Origin: Rhodospirillaceae bacterium
Lineage (GTDB): Bacteria > Pseudomonadota > Alphaproteobacteria > Thalassobaculales > Thalassobaculaceae
DNA: 35,868 nt
Direction: 5' to 3'
Assembly: GCA_018401495.1 (NCBI GenBank)
Contig: JAGYJX010000028.1
Span: forward strand, 1 to 35,868
Positions 35,734 to 35,868 of this stretch are shown here, in pieces (within the stretch, counting starts at the first letter, position 1; the number at the start of each line of letters is the position of its first letter). Both the position numbers and the translations under genes were made by a program. The notes beneath the pieces were generated by a model. It was not told the origin of the DNA, searched no databases, and was given only the letters and a program-made list of their open reading frames with translations.

Positions 35734-35762
35734 TTGCCGCGCCAGGGCAAAACCGCTATACG
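35734..35762 (+). promoter_or_regulatory. Candidate sigma-70-like promoter
   Basis: TTGCCG (35734-35739) and TATACG (35757-35762) with a 17-base spacer, ahead of the gene starting at 35824. The -10 element is the best TATA-like sequence in an otherwise very GC-rich gap. Confidence 0.5.
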
Positions 35763-35773
35763 ACCGCCACCGT

Positions 35774-35791
35774 GACGGTCCGATGACCGTC
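35774..35791. promoter_or_regulatory. Inverted repeat just downstream of the candidate promoter
   Basis: GACGGTC (35774-35780) and GACCGTC (35785-35791) form a perfect seven-base inverted repeat around CGAT. It lies where the first transcribed bases of the next gene would be, so it may be an operator or a leader hairpin. No U tract follows, so it is not a typical terminator for the upstream operon. Confidence 0.35.
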
Positions 35792-35823
35792 GTCCGGTTG
35801 CGATGATTTCCGGGGCTCCCGCC

Positions 35824-35868
35824 ATGACCGACCAGACCATCAAGCGCGTCCTCGTCACCGGTGGTGCT
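35824..35868 (+). CDS. N-terminus of a probable NAD-dependent epimerase/dehydratase (partial)
   Basis: Only 15 codons are visible before the window ends: MTDQTIKRVLVTGGA. The basic start followed by RVLVTGGA is the first strand and glycine loop of a Rossmann fold, as in extended SDR nucleotide-sugar epimerases/dehydratases. A sugar epimerase next to the LIC12192-like and 2OG oxygenase genes would fit the locus, but other Rossmann proteins start the same way. Confidence 0.6.
   Translation, partial: MTDQTIKRVLVTGGA

Overview
This is a very GC-rich window with strong G/C preference at third codon positions and dense, translationally coupled genes (ATGA, GTGA and TGATG overlaps). Gene content (PrtD-type type I secretion, RTX protein, TPR-fused glycosyltransferases, 'sporadic carbohydrate cluster' genes) suggests an alphaproteobacterium of the Rhodospirillales kind; that placement is inference. 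No rRNA, tRNA, IS element or CRISPR array was seen. Essentially the whole window is one surface-glycan or glycoprotein locus wrapped around an RTX protein and its exporter.

Layout. (1) 1-1002: tail of an upstream gene and a sulfotransferase. (2) 1013-8137, minus strand: a nine-gene operon read from 8137 down: NAD-dependent epimerase/dehydratase, DAHP-synthase-like aldolase, shikimate-dehydrogenase-like protein, free-standing SAF-domain protein, GT2 glycosyltransferase, degenerate cytidylyltransferase, intact CMP-sugar cytidylyltransferase, 2OG-Fe(II) oxygenase (TIGR02466 type) and GT4 glycosyltransferase. (3) 8220-16134, plus strand: C-methyltransferase-like protein, FkbM methyltransferase, unknown protein, GT4 glycosyltransferase, TPR glycosyltransferase, UGT/MurG-like glycosyltransferase. 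(4) 16407-17986: RTX beta-roll protein with its own leader and a strong terminator. (5) 18098-23881, plus strand: two large TPR proteins flanking a Gfo/Idh/MocA oxidoreductase. (6) 25951-23941, minus strand: GT8-like glycosyltransferase and UDP-galactopyranose-mutase-like flavoprotein. (7) 26136-34319, plus strand: type I secretion ABC transporter, membrane fusion protein, two GT4 enzymes and two TPR proteins. (8) 34426-35868: SpoChoClust-type 2OG oxygenase, LIC12192-type protein, and the start of a Rossmann-fold protein.

How it may work together: the minus-strand operon looks built to make and transfer a CMP-activated 3-deoxy-2-ulosonic acid. Its aldolase belongs to the DAHP synthase type I-beta family but has Asn where the metal-binding Cys should be, and its SAF domain is a separate protein. 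The numerous glycosyltransferases, methyltransferases, sulfotransferase, UGM-like enzyme and Gfo/Idh enzyme would assemble and decorate the glycan. The type I exporter would secrete the RTX protein, which could be an S-layer or matrix protein that carries or anchors the glycan, by analogy with the Caulobacter S-layer locus.

Caution: at least 17 single-base frame breaks interrupt ten otherwise intact genes. Almost all are one extra base, usually C or G. They are far more likely sequence errors than real decay, so protein lengths quoted as 'corrected' are reconstructions.
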